NCBI GenBank assembly: GCA_022574555.1
Contig: JACZRV010000008.1
Span: 1 to 57,500 of the forward strand
Origin: SAR324 cluster bacterium
Lineage (GTDB): Bacteria > SAR324 > JACQKK01
Length of the DNA stretch: 57,500 bases
Direction of reading: 5' to 3'
Position 1 is the first letter of the stretch. Each line of letters opens with the position of its first letter. Position numbers and translations under genes: made by a program. The notes beneath the pieces are model-generated. The model saw only the letters and a list, made by a program, of their open reading frames with translations. It did no database searches and was not told where the DNA came from. Positions 1 through 7,130 of this stretch are shown piece by piece.

Positions 1-13
1 TCAGAGGACCGAA

Positions 14-1021
14 GTGCGCACCGCGATCGCCGCCGAGGAGGAGGCGATGAACGGCCGCCCGGCGGTGCTGTCCCGGGAACTGCGTGTCACGGCCGATAGA
101 CCCGCTCCCTCCGGCTTGGCCGGGTCGATCCGGGACGGACTGCGGAAAACCCGCGACTCCCTGGCCGGCGCATTGGGCAGGATCATGCCCGGTGGGAAGA
201 ACCTCGACCGCGACGCTTTGGAAAAGCTGGAGGAGGTGCTGATTACAGCCGATCTGGGCGTGCAAACAACCCGCCGTTTGATTGGGGCTGTCGAGGATCG
301 GATTCGACGTGGCGGCCAGGCTGACTTCGATCGGTTAAGAATCGCGTTGCGGGATGAAATCCGGCACATCATGGACCGCGAATATCCGCCCGCGGAGGTA
401 GACGGCCATCAGCCGGCCGTGATCCTATTTGTGGGTGTCAATGGCGTGGGGAAAACCACGACGATCGGTAAGATGGCGGCCCAGTTTACCGCGGGCGGAC
501 GAAAGGTGCTGCTCGCGGCGGGAGACACCTTTCGCGCCGCGGCCGCGGAGCAACTGGCCGCATGGGGCCAGCGGGCGGGTTGCGCGGTGTTTCAACGGCA
601 CCATGGAGCGGATCCGTCGTCAGTCCTCCATCAGGCGATAGCCACCGGCATCGAGGGGGGCTATGACCTGGTTTTGTGCGATACGGCCGGACGTCTGCAC
701 ACCAAAACCAATCTGATGGAAGAACTCAAGAAGATCAAACGGGTGATTGGTAAGGTGTTGCCCGGTGCGCCTCACGAGACTTGGCTGGTCTTGGACGCCA
801 ACACCGGGCAGAACGCGATCCTGCAAACCCGCGATTTCCATCAGGCTCTCGACCTCACTGGAATCGTCGTGACCAAGCTCGACGGCACGGCGCGAGGGGG
901 GGTCGTGCTGGGGATCGTCAACGAGTTCGATTTGCCGATTCGTTATGCGGGTGTCGGCGAAGGAACCGAAGATCTCAAGCCCTTCGATCCCATTCTCTTC
1001 GCCGATAGCTTGCTCGATTGA
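14..1021 (+). CDS. ftsY: Signal recognition particle receptor FtsY
   Basis: This is the SRP receptor GTPase that docks SRP-ribosome complexes at the inner membrane for co-translational protein insertion. The C-terminal NG domain is complete. The G1 P-loop GVNGVGKTTT lies at about residues 141-150, followed by DTFRAAAAEQL, the G3 motif DTAGRLHTK and the G4 motif TKLDGTARGG. The N-terminal 40 residues are only mildly acidic, so the long acidic A-domain of enteric FtsY is missing or lies outside the window. The first start seen is a GTG at 14, but the frame stays open to the window edge, so the true start may be upstream. A cold-shock-like gene follows within 40 bases and is probably co-transcribed. 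The identification is firm; only the start is uncertain. Confidence 0.95.
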   Translation: MRTAIAAEEEAMNGRPAVLSRELRVTADRPAPSGLAGSIRDGLRKTRDSLAGALGRIMPGGKNLDRDALEKLEEVLITADLGVQTTRRLIGAVEDRIRRGGQADFDRLRIALRDEIRHIMDREYPPAEVDGHQPAVILFVGVNGVGKTTTIGKMAAQFTAGGRKVLLAAGDTFRAAAAEQLAAWGQRAGCAVFQRHHGADPSSVLHQAIATGIEGGYDLVLCDTAGRLHTKTNLMEELKKIKRVIGKVLPGAPHETWLVLDANTGQNAILQTRDFHQALDLTGIVVTKLDGTARGGVVLGIVNEFDLPIRYAGVGEGTEDLKPFDPILFADSLLD

Positions 1022-1056
1022 CGAGTGCTCACGGAAACCTACCCGGAGGTATCAAC

Positions 1057-1311
1057 GTGCCACGAGGAATCGTCAGAACGTTCGATAGCACGCGAGGCAG
1101 CGGCACCATCGAGGATGAGGATACCGGGCGGGAAATCCGCGTCTTCCGCGAAAGTATCGGGGAGGGCGGCGTCCGTGAACTGTATCCCGGGGATATTGTC
1201 GAATACGCTGTCGGCCGCAACCGGCGGGGTGGCTCGATGGCGACGAACGTGGTCAAAGTGGGCTGGGAAGAGGACGATGGAGACGATTCGCCCCGCGAGT
1301 GGAGCTTTTGA
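1057..1311 (+). CDS. Divergent cold-shock-domain-like small protein
   Basis: This 84-residue protein has the strand pattern of a cold-shock (OB-fold) domain. It runs GIVRTFDSTRGSGTIED, then an EIRVF strand, then YPGDIVEYAVGRNRRG and ATNVVKV. Classical cold-shock proteins use the RNP1 motif KGFGFI with exposed aromatics to stack on single-stranded nucleic acid. Here it reads RGSGTI, so those aromatics are gone and the binding mode is unclear. The start is a GTG at 1057, chosen because a GGAGGT ribosome binding site lies at 1045-1050 with a 6-base spacer. An upstream TTG overlapping ftsY has no such site. The C-terminus is acidic. It is likely in one transcript with ftsY. The fold is inferred from sequence pattern only. 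Confidence 0.75.
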   Translation: MPRGIVRTFDSTRGSGTIEDEDTGREIRVFRESIGEGGVRELYPGDIVEYAVGRNRRGGSMATNVVKVGWEEDDGDDSPREWSF

Positions 1312-1422
1312 TCGATAGGCCGGTAATTATATTCCAAATTTCCAATGATCGTAGAGGCGTTGAACGGTTGAATCCCCTTCTAAAACAAAGATATCGATAA
1401 CGACCAACCGGGGGTGCGAGGA

Positions 1423-2478
1423 ATGGAAGGGACCAAGTGGGCGGACTACATCGGATCCGCGCCTGTCAATATTGAAACATTCACGCAGCACCGGCGCGAA
1501 TGGTCACCCGTATTTGAAAACCAACGTTCAGCGATCGGGCAGATCTTTGCGGCTCATCAGCCCAAGCGCATCGCCTGCTTAGGCGCCGGATATCTCAGCG
1601 ACATTCCCATATTCGATTTTCTCCGGGCCGGGTGCCAAGTGCATCTCGTCGATTGGATACCCGGCGTATCACGCCAAGGTTTCAAATGGAGTCTCATCCG
1701 ATCGCAAGGTGGCCAGTACAGCTGCCAGATTTGCCATGAGGATTGCGATCCGACGCGATTCTGCGCGGCATTCCGCGAGCCGGTAAAATTGCCCCATCGG
1801 GTCTGCGACAATTTCGCGCCGTCAAACGACGAGTTTGCCTGGTGTGAAGCCTATCGGCAGGGTGAGGAGCCCGGTTTCCTCGAGGCCGACGTTACCGCAG
1901 GGCGGGCTACGGGATTCGCCGAAAGGATTCTGAGACTTATGGCCGCATCGAACTCGCCCCAGCAGGCCATCCGCAAAGCCATCACAGAGTGCAGGAAATG
2001 GTCGACCATCTCGCATCCGATTGATCTGAAGGACGATTCCATGGATTTCATTACCTCGTCGATGGTCGCCTCCCAATTCGATCATGAGCCCTATGCGTAT
2101 TTTGTGAGCAGGCTCGCGGAAAAATTCGGAGAGGAGAATATCCAAGCGAAACGCGAGCGGCTCGAACCCATCGGCGAAAAATTGCGCTCCGATTTGTTCC
2201 AGATTCAGATCGCCGGGCATGTGGATGAGCTATACCGGGTGGTCAACAAGACCGATGGGTTGGTTTATTTTTCCGTGGAGATCTTCCGTTCCGTACCAGA
2301 GAGGACGGATTTCTTCATCGTCCACGGCGTGCCACGACTGATCGAACTCCTGAGCGAGAAATTTTTCTTCGATTTTCAGACGATTCCGCCGGATCGCACC
2401 CTGGTGCAAACCGATGTCGGGGACGGGGAGTCCGTCACGATTTCCCTGCTATTGAAGCCGAGATCGGCTTCCAAATAA
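1423..2478 (+). CDS. Class I methyltransferase-like protein, unknown substrate
   Basis: I do not recognise the exact family of this 351-residue protein. Residues around 46-60 read IACLGAGYLSDIP followed by a VHLVDW strand, which fits motif I and the acidic loop of a Rossmann-type S-adenosylmethionine methyltransferase. Shortly after comes a cysteine cluster, CQICHEDCDPTRFC, with a further HRVC about 15 residues on, which might bind a metal. The middle is rich in charged helices and the C-terminal third alternates strands and helices. An ATG at 1423 is preferred over a GTG nine bases upstream; the purine-rich run at 1410-1421 could serve either as ribosome binding site. It stands alone between ftsY and an AT-rich spacer. 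Methyl transfer is a fold-level inference only. Confidence 0.6.
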   Translation: MEGTKWADYIGSAPVNIETFTQHRREWSPVFENQRSAIGQIFAAHQPKRIACLGAGYLSDIPIFDFLRAGCQVHLVDWIPGVSRQGFKWSLIRSQGGQYSCQICHEDCDPTRFCAAFREPVKLPHRVCDNFAPSNDEFAWCEAYRQGEEPGFLEADVTAGRATGFAERILRLMAASNSPQQAIRKAITECRKWSTISHPIDLKDDSMDFITSSMVASQFDHEPYAYFVSRLAEKFGEENIQAKRERLEPIGEKLRSDLFQIQIAGHVDELYRVVNKTDGLVYFSVEIFRSVPERTDFFIVHGVPRLIELLSEKFFFDFQTIPPDRTLVQTDVGDGESVTISLLLKPRSASK

Positions 2479-2521
2479 GTTCCAGGTGAAGAGGTCGATA
2501 GCTCGAATGGGCCATTGGTGG

Positions 2522-2728
2522 TCATCGGACGATACCCATCTCGCGCAGGGTCAATATGGTTGAAATATCCAGTTTGATATCAGTCGCCTGGGACGATTGA
2601 CCGGCCGAGTGCATGCCGCCGATGGGATGGGGGTGCTGAGCGATATATACGGCCACCAGTACGGCCAAAATCGTCAGCAGGATTTCGAAGATTGGCAGGG
2701 GTTCCCGGCTGGATTTTGTCTTGCGCAT
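2522..2728 (-). CDS. Small single-pass membrane protein, hypothetical
   Basis: This possible 68-residue protein has a basic N-terminus (MRKTKSSRE) and then one hydrophobic segment, ILLTILAVLVAVYIA, followed by a polar tail. That is the layout of a small inner-membrane protein with its C-terminus outside. An in-frame ATG at 2794 would add 22 residues. Neither start has a convincing ribosome binding site. It converges on the methyltransferase-like gene. No family is recognised. It could be a chance reading frame, but the positive-inside charge pattern beside a clean membrane span argues mildly for a real gene. Confidence 0.4.
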   Translation of the reverse strand: MRKTKSSREPLPIFEILLTILAVLVAVYIAQHPHPIGGMHSAGQSSQATDIKLDISTILTLREMGIVR

Positions 2729-2915
2729 TGTAGTTTCAATCTGCGTGGTCGCATCCCGTGTAACCCGTTGGAGAACAATCACTAGCGCGATCATTAGACG
2801 AGTCTGTTTGAAAGGATCCAGTGGTTTGCTTCAGGATCATTTCGGCATCTTGTCTTGATATAACAAAGATAAATATTTTTTGAGCCTATGGATTTTGGAA
2901 CAACGAAATTGCTTA

Positions 2916-2944
2916 TTGACTTAACTCAGTTGATATTGTAATAT
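2916..2944 (+). promoter_or_regulatory. Sigma70-like promoter inside repeat copy A
   Basis: The -35 hexamer TTGACT (2916-2921) and the -10 hexamer TAATAT (2939-2944) are separated by exactly 17 bases. Both hexamers and the spacer length are the same in copy C, although several spacer bases differ. A start of transcription near 2951 is predicted. The transcript would cover the conserved core of the repeat. Confidence 0.65.
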
Positions 2945-2950
2945 CGTTCC

Positions 2951-3061
2951 AATGGGCATCTATGCATGCCCGCGCAAGGGAATAGGGGCCGGAACACCCA
3001 ATTTTACAAAACGAAGCCAATTACATTTGTAATATCAGTGATTTGATAAATTGGCCTTTTG
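2951..3061 (+). ncRNA. Candidate ~110-nt repeat-encoded small RNA, copy A
   Basis: Downstream of the promoter the sequence can fold into a hairpin GGGCAT-loop-ATGCCC (2954-2971). In copy C the matching hairpin is GGGCAAG-loop-CTTGTCC. Paired positions differ on both sides between the copies while pairing is kept, which is the signature of selected RNA structure. The highly conserved block GGGAATAGGGGCCGGAACAC follows, then a long-loop inverted repeat (3013-3058) ending in TTTT that may act as a terminator. No long open reading frame is present. The RNA is inferred; it matches no family I know. Confidence 0.5.
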
Positions 3062-3160
3062 CAGTAATCCCGTTCCTCAATCGAAAGTCTGTGTGAATGT
3101 ACCGCCTGCCGTCCTTCCTGCGCTAACGGGATAGGTAAATCAAAATATAAAAATACCTCC

Positions 3161-4012
3161 TCACTCGTTCATCACGAATACGGATTCTTCGTAGAATCTG
3201 ATGCGGCCATCCATTTCCAGTTGATCCAGGTGCGCGCGGAAATGCTTCTGTTTGGCTTCCTCGCTGGTGTTTTCGGTGAGAAAGCCCAGGTCGATGTTGA
3301 GCCCCAGTGCGCGTCCTGGGATCAGATGACGGGTGATCCCGGTGGGGATCATCACCTTGGCGCGGGCCAGGTCCATCAATTCCTCCTTGGTCAAGCCCGG
3401 AAACAGACAGAGTTGATGTTCCAGGGAGCGGAGCACGTCCGGCAGCGCCGAAAAATCGGCCAATTTTATCCGTTCCAGATCAGATTGTCCCTCGTAGCTG
3501 GCAACGATGCGACCCATGACTGCGATTCGGTCGAAGCTTTCGACTGAATGGACGCCGGTCGATGGGAATAGGCCCCAGCAATCGGCGGATTCATCGACGA
3601 ATATGGCATACACCCGCCTCAGTTCCAGGTAGCGGCCCAATTTCCCGGTCGATACCGGATCGACACGCAACTCAGGCATGGCTCGAAAGGTCTCCAGCAA
3701 ATTCAGGGAGCGTCCCTGAATGAGCGCGTGATGCCAGACTTTCAGTTGGATCGCCGGATCGCCGTAGTCCACGATCTGCGCTGGGATGTGGGAATATCCC
3801 AGCTCCTTCATGGCGCTGACCCGATTCGCCCCGTCCAGTAACAGATAATCGCCGGCTCCCAGACCGGCCACGATAGGCGGATTGCGGAGGAAGGCATCCT
3901 GCCGGATTTTTTCGACCAGCCGCAGGGTCCGCCTTCGTTGCGGATGCTCATGGAAGCGCACGCGCTCCGTCGCAACCAGATCGAGTTTGGGTTTCAACTC
4001 GGAGTGGTCCAT
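3161..4012 (-). CDS. ParB/Srx-fold protein, SerK/SbnI-like
   Basis: The N-terminal half has the ParB-like fold pattern, with RNPPIVAGLGAGDYLLLDGANRVSA and then ELGYSHIPAQIVDY. This combination of DG-x-x-R and a following VDY strand resembles the SbnI/SerK group, in which the fold works as a free serine kinase in siderophore or cysteine synthesis. The C-terminal half (about 140-283) is helical and unfamiliar. An ATG at 4012 is used; a TTG at 4069 would add 19 residues including a CxxC, but neither start has a clear ribosome binding site. It is divergent from gpmI and stands alone. Kinase activity is not shown by the sequence, and a DNA-binding role is also possible. Confidence 0.6.
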   Translation of the reverse strand: MDHSELKPKLDLVATERVRFHEHPQRRRTLRLVEKIRQDAFLRNPPIVAGLGAGDYLLLDGANRVSAMKELGYSHIPAQIVDYGDPAIQLKVWHHALIQGRSLNLLETFRAMPELRVDPVSTGKLGRYLELRRVYAIFVDESADCWGLFPSTGVHSVESFDRIAVMGRIVASYEGQSDLERIKLADFSALPDVLRSLEHQLCLFPGLTKEELMDLARAKVMIPTGITRHLIPGRALGLNIDLGFLTENTSEEAKQKHFRAHLDQLEMDGRIRFYEESVFVMNE

Positions 4013-4180
4013 GATTTCTCGAAGATTCGGACATCCTGCGCAGGTTGCGGTTGGTGCCGAGCTTGCCAATCATTCGGCGCTTTTCATATCATGGCTCGAT
4101 AATTTTCGCCGATTGGGCCATCCGTCGTCGGGGGCGCACAATGGGTCATCTGCTTGACACCGGGTTGAATCGAAATCGCG

Positions 4181-5824
4181 ATGCGCATTAACAAACTTGC
4201 TGAACGTTTTCAGGGGCGGGGACCCCTGCTCAACATCGTCTTGGATGGCTGGGGTATTGGCGCTCACGACGAGGGTGACGCGATATTTCTGGCCAGCACA
4301 CCCCAGATCGATTTCCTCACCTCCCGCTTTCCCCACACCGCGATACAGGCACACGGTCCTCACGTCGGGCTGCCTTCCTTCAAGGACATCGGAGGATCGG
4401 AAGTGGGGCATGTGACCATGGGGGCGGGGAGGATATTTCCTCAGGGACCGACGCGCATCAAGGAGATGATCGATAGTGGGACATTCTTTGAAGCTAGTGC
4501 GCTCAATCTTCTGATCGACAACTGTGTGCAGCGGCCCTCCGCCCTCCATCTGATCGGTCTGTTATCGGATGGCAACGTCCACAGCCACATGGACCATTTT
4601 TACGCGGTCATCGACCACGCAGCAAAACGGGGCGTGCTGAGGCTTTATGTACACGCGTTGCTCGACGGGCGGGATGTACCCTACCAATCGGCGTTGAACT
4701 ACTTGGAGCCCATGGAGGCCAAGCTCGCATCGATTCGCCGCGAGTATCCCGGCCGGGACTATGCCATCGCCAGCGGCGGGGGGCGGGAAGTCATCACGAT
4801 GGATCGGGACCAGATCTGGGAAAAGGTGCGGCTGGGCTGGGAGGTGCACGTCCGCGGCCGGGAAGGGCATCCGGTCGCGTCGGCCGCCGAGGCCATCGCT
4901 GCGGCCCGTGCGCACAACCCTGACATGGTGGATCAAGACCTCCCGCCGTTCATCGTCGTGCGCGGCGGCGAAAGCGTCGCGCCGATAGTGGATGGCGATT
5001 CGGTAATATTCATGAATTTTCGGGGCGACCGGGCCATCGAATTCAGCCGCGCCATGGTGGAGGATAACTTTACCGGGTTCGACCGCGGGCGGCGGCCCGA
5101 GGTTGCCTATGCGGGGATGATGGTCTACGACGAAGATACGAACCTGCCGCCCCTGCGCATCGTCGGAGCCACTCACGTCAAAGACCCTTTCGGTAAACGC
5201 ATCCTGGAACTGGGCCTGCGCCAATTCCGGCTGGCCGAGTCCCAAAAATATGCCCACGTCACCTTTTTTTACAATGGCGGTTATCGGGAACCCCTCGACC
5301 CTGACCGGGAATTATATCACCTGATTCCCTCGGATAAGGTGAATTCGTTCGCGGCGGTACCGGCAATGAAGGCGGCCCAGATCGCGGACAAAGCCTGCGC
5401 GTTGATCCGGGGCGGCGAATTTCAATTTGGCTTGATCAATTTCGCCAATGCCGACATGGTGGGACACACCGGTGATATCGCAGCCACCATGCTCGGCGTG
5501 GAGGCCATAGACCATGCCCTGGGCCACATCCTGGACGCTCTGCGCGAAACCGGCGGTCTGGCGATTATCACCGCGGACCACGGCAACGCCGACGAGATGA
5601 TCTCCAACAATCCCCAAACACAACGCCGGGAGCCCAATACCCGGCATTCGCTCAATCCCGTTCCGCTGATCCTGTTCGACCCGATTTATGGCGCACCCGG
5701 CGATTATCGCCTGATCGACGGCGGCGACACGCCACTGACCTTGAGCCGTATCGCGGCGACCAACTACATTCTCATGGGGCGCACGCCGCCAGACGATATG
5801 GACCCGCCACTGTTCGTCCTCTGA
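4181..5824 (+). CDS. gpmI: 2,3-bisphosphoglycerate-independent phosphoglycerate mutase
   Basis: This cofactor-independent enzyme interconverts 3- and 2-phosphoglycerate in glycolysis using two manganese ions and a phosphoserine. The metal and nucleophile motifs are all visible: LDGWG near the N-terminus, GGSEVGH with the catalytic serine, LDGRD, MDRD, NFRGDR, FANADMVGHTG, ADHGNAD and the last histidine in NTRHSLNPVP. At 547 residues it is somewhat longer than the usual 510. The stop codon overlaps the start of the PurO-like gene (TGATG), so the two are translationally coupled, and a third gene overlaps again downstream. A TTGACA 22 bases before the start lacks a matching -10 element. The assignment is firm. 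Confidence 0.94.
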   Translation: MRINKLAERFQGRGPLLNIVLDGWGIGAHDEGDAIFLASTPQIDFLTSRFPHTAIQAHGPHVGLPSFKDIGGSEVGHVTMGAGRIFPQGPTRIKEMIDSGTFFEASALNLLIDNCVQRPSALHLIGLLSDGNVHSHMDHFYAVIDHAAKRGVLRLYVHALLDGRDVPYQSALNYLEPMEAKLASIRREYPGRDYAIASGGGREVITMDRDQIWEKVRLGWEVHVRGREGHPVASAAEAIAAARAHNPDMVDQDLPPFIVVRGGESVAPIVDGDSVIFMNFRGDRAIEFSRAMVEDNFTGFDRGRRPEVAYAGMMVYDEDTNLPPLRIVGATHVKDPFGKRILELGLRQFRLAESQKYAHVTFFYNGGYREPLDPDRELYHLIPSDKVNSFAAVPAMKAAQIADKACALIRGGEFQFGLINFANADMVGHTGDIAATMLGVEAIDHALGHILDALRETGGLAIITADHGNADEMISNNPQTQRREPNTRHSLNPVPLILFDPIYGAPGDYRLIDGGDTPLTLSRIAATNYILMGRTPPDDMDPPLFVL

Positions 5825-6603
5825 TGGAGCAGCCGCACGGCACCGGTATGGAGCGCATGACTCGAACCGCGCGGCTAAACCTGCGTAAACTGGGCGACAA
5901 TGCCTATCCAGGCAGGGGAATCGTGATGGGCGTCAGCGCCGGCGGCAAAAGCTTGATTCAGGTCTACTGGATCATGGGCCGCAGCGAAAATAGCCGCAAC
6001 CGCATATTCGTCCCGGACGGCGTCACATTGCGCACCGAAGCTGCCGATCCTGCGCGCATGTCCGATCCCAGCCTGGTGATTTATACCGCCATGCGCGAAC
6101 TTCCCGGGCATTACCTGGTCACGAACGGGGATCACACCGATACGCTCTGGGAAGGAATCTCGGCAGGGCGCACCTTTCCTCAGGCGCTGTCCACCAGGGT
6201 TCACGAACCCGACGATCCCAATTGGACGCCCCGCATCGCCGGTGATATCGACCTTACGGCAGAAAACCACATGGTCTGGCTGGCCATCATCAAAGCGCAC
6301 CCATTCGACCCGGGCACATCCATCCGTCAATTCCACCAATATGAAAAATTGGCGCCCGGCTTCGGCTGGTGCATCACCACTTACCAGGGGGACGGGGCGC
6401 CCCTGCCGTCCTTCGTGGGAGAACCTTACCTTCTGCCCTTGGATGGCGGGCCGGCGGAAATTCTCACGTCGGTTTGGGATCATCTCGACCGTGACAATCG
6501 CGTTGCGATCGCGCTCAAGTGCATCGACCCGCAGTCCGGAAAATCCGCTATCCGTGTGCTAAACCGCTTCCAGCCGGCCCAACGGGGAGCAGGGAATGAG
6601 TAA
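5824..6603 (+). CDS. IMP cyclohydrolase (PurO-like) family protein
   Basis: The 259-residue protein resembles the PurO/IMP cyclohydrolase family, whose known members close the purine ring of FAICAR to give IMP. The recognisable part is the N-terminal pattern YPGRGIVMGVSAGGKS, then QVYWIMGRSENSRNR, and later TLWEGISAGRTF and DLTAENH. The ATG shares one base with the gpmI stop codon; two further ATGs lie within the first 12 residues. The 3' end overlaps the next gene by 8 bases. Placement beside gpmI rather than pur genes means the substrate could differ. The family call is by eye and moderately sure. Confidence 0.7.
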   Translation: MEQPHGTGMERMTRTARLNLRKLGDNAYPGRGIVMGVSAGGKSLIQVYWIMGRSENSRNRIFVPDGVTLRTEAADPARMSDPSLVIYTAMRELPGHYLVTNGDHTDTLWEGISAGRTFPQALSTRVHEPDDPNWTPRIAGDIDLTAENHMVWLAIIKAHPFDPGTSIRQFHQYEKLAPGFGWCITTYQGDGAPLPSFVGEPYLLPLDGGPAEILTSVWDHLDRDNRVAIALKCIDPQSGKSAIRVLNRFQPAQRGAGNE

Positions 6604-7093
6604 ATCTCCAACGGACAAGAAACGAAAAGTCTCCTCAGGCACCGGAACAGCATTCAAAGTTCTGGAAATAGACGGGATCCTCCGGATGCGAGTGCGGGAA
6701 TTGGAGGAGGTAATGGGAGTATTGCCCCTGCACCGCGAAGCCGCGGAGCGGAAGGGCGGGTCGACGTCGAGTATCTATGACCGGATGGGTGCCACGCCAG
6801 GGGGAATGGCGGCACGATTTCCGGACGAGATCGCCGTGATGCGGCGCATGGGTAAAACCGTCGATGAGTGCTACGTGATGGAATTCAAGCCCTATCGCGT
6901 CTCATGCCTCCCCTACTTCTATTATGATGGATTCCATGCGCTGCTGTACGTGGAAAAACAGGGAGAATTCGCTGCCGGCTGGCGCGCCCTGGAATCCGAC
7001 CGGATACCGCCGGCTCTCTCCGTGATGGTGCGGCGAGCCGAATCCGGCCTGCAACGATTCCTTGAAATCGCACTTGCGACGGCAAAACATTAA
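6596..7093 (+). CDS. Hypothetical protein, third gene of gpmI operon
   Basis: I do not recognise this 165-residue protein. The first 20 residues are basic and polar (KSPTDKKRKVSSGTG). The rest mixes helices (MRVRELEEVMGVL, APPALSVM-like) with an aromatic patch, CLPYFYYDGFHALLYVE. No signal peptide, membrane span or known catalytic motif is seen. Its start lies 8 bases inside the PurO-like gene, so it is probably co-translated with it. It faces the 3' end of rnr. A regulatory or structural role linked to the two upstream enzymes is only a guess from position. Confidence 0.7.
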   Translation: MSKSPTDKKRKVSSGTGTAFKVLEIDGILRMRVRELEEVMGVLPLHREAAERKGGSTSSIYDRMGATPGGMAARFPDEIAVMRRMGKTVDECYVMEFKPYRVSCLPYFYYDGFHALLYVEKQGEFAAGWRALESDRIPPALSVMVRRAESGLQRFLEIALATAKH

Positions 7094-7130
7094 TAACACG
7101 GCGAGTGGACACGGCCGGACGGCGATGCAC

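Larger units (their letters stand above)
2908..3064 (+). repeat. Dispersed ~150-bp repeat, copy A (full length)
   Basis: This copy matches the reverse complement of 56853-57010 (copy C) over its whole length, with scattered substitutions and about one single-base indel. The most conserved blocks are the promoter-like start, a CCAATGGGC segment, GGGAATAGGGGCCGGAACAC, and ACAAAACGAAGCCAATTACA. It ends in an inverted repeat, AAGCCAATT against AATTGGCCTT, followed by four T. It lies between two convergent genes and does not disrupt a reading frame. No transposase or target-site duplication was seen, so it resembles a small non-autonomous element or a duplicated small-RNA gene. Confidence 0.85.
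2729..3160. other. AT-rich intergenic region carrying repeat copy A
   Basis: This stretch of about 430 bases has no plausible protein gene apart from a possible 22-residue N-terminal extension of the small membrane protein. It is much richer in A and T than its surroundings. It holds the complete copy A of the dispersed repeat at 2908-3064, with its own promoter-like elements. The remainder shows nothing I can assign. Confidence 0.7.

Noticed and set aside
4154-4159. TTGACA upstream of gpmI
   Set aside because: No -10 element lies at 15-19 bases; the position overlaps the start codon region.
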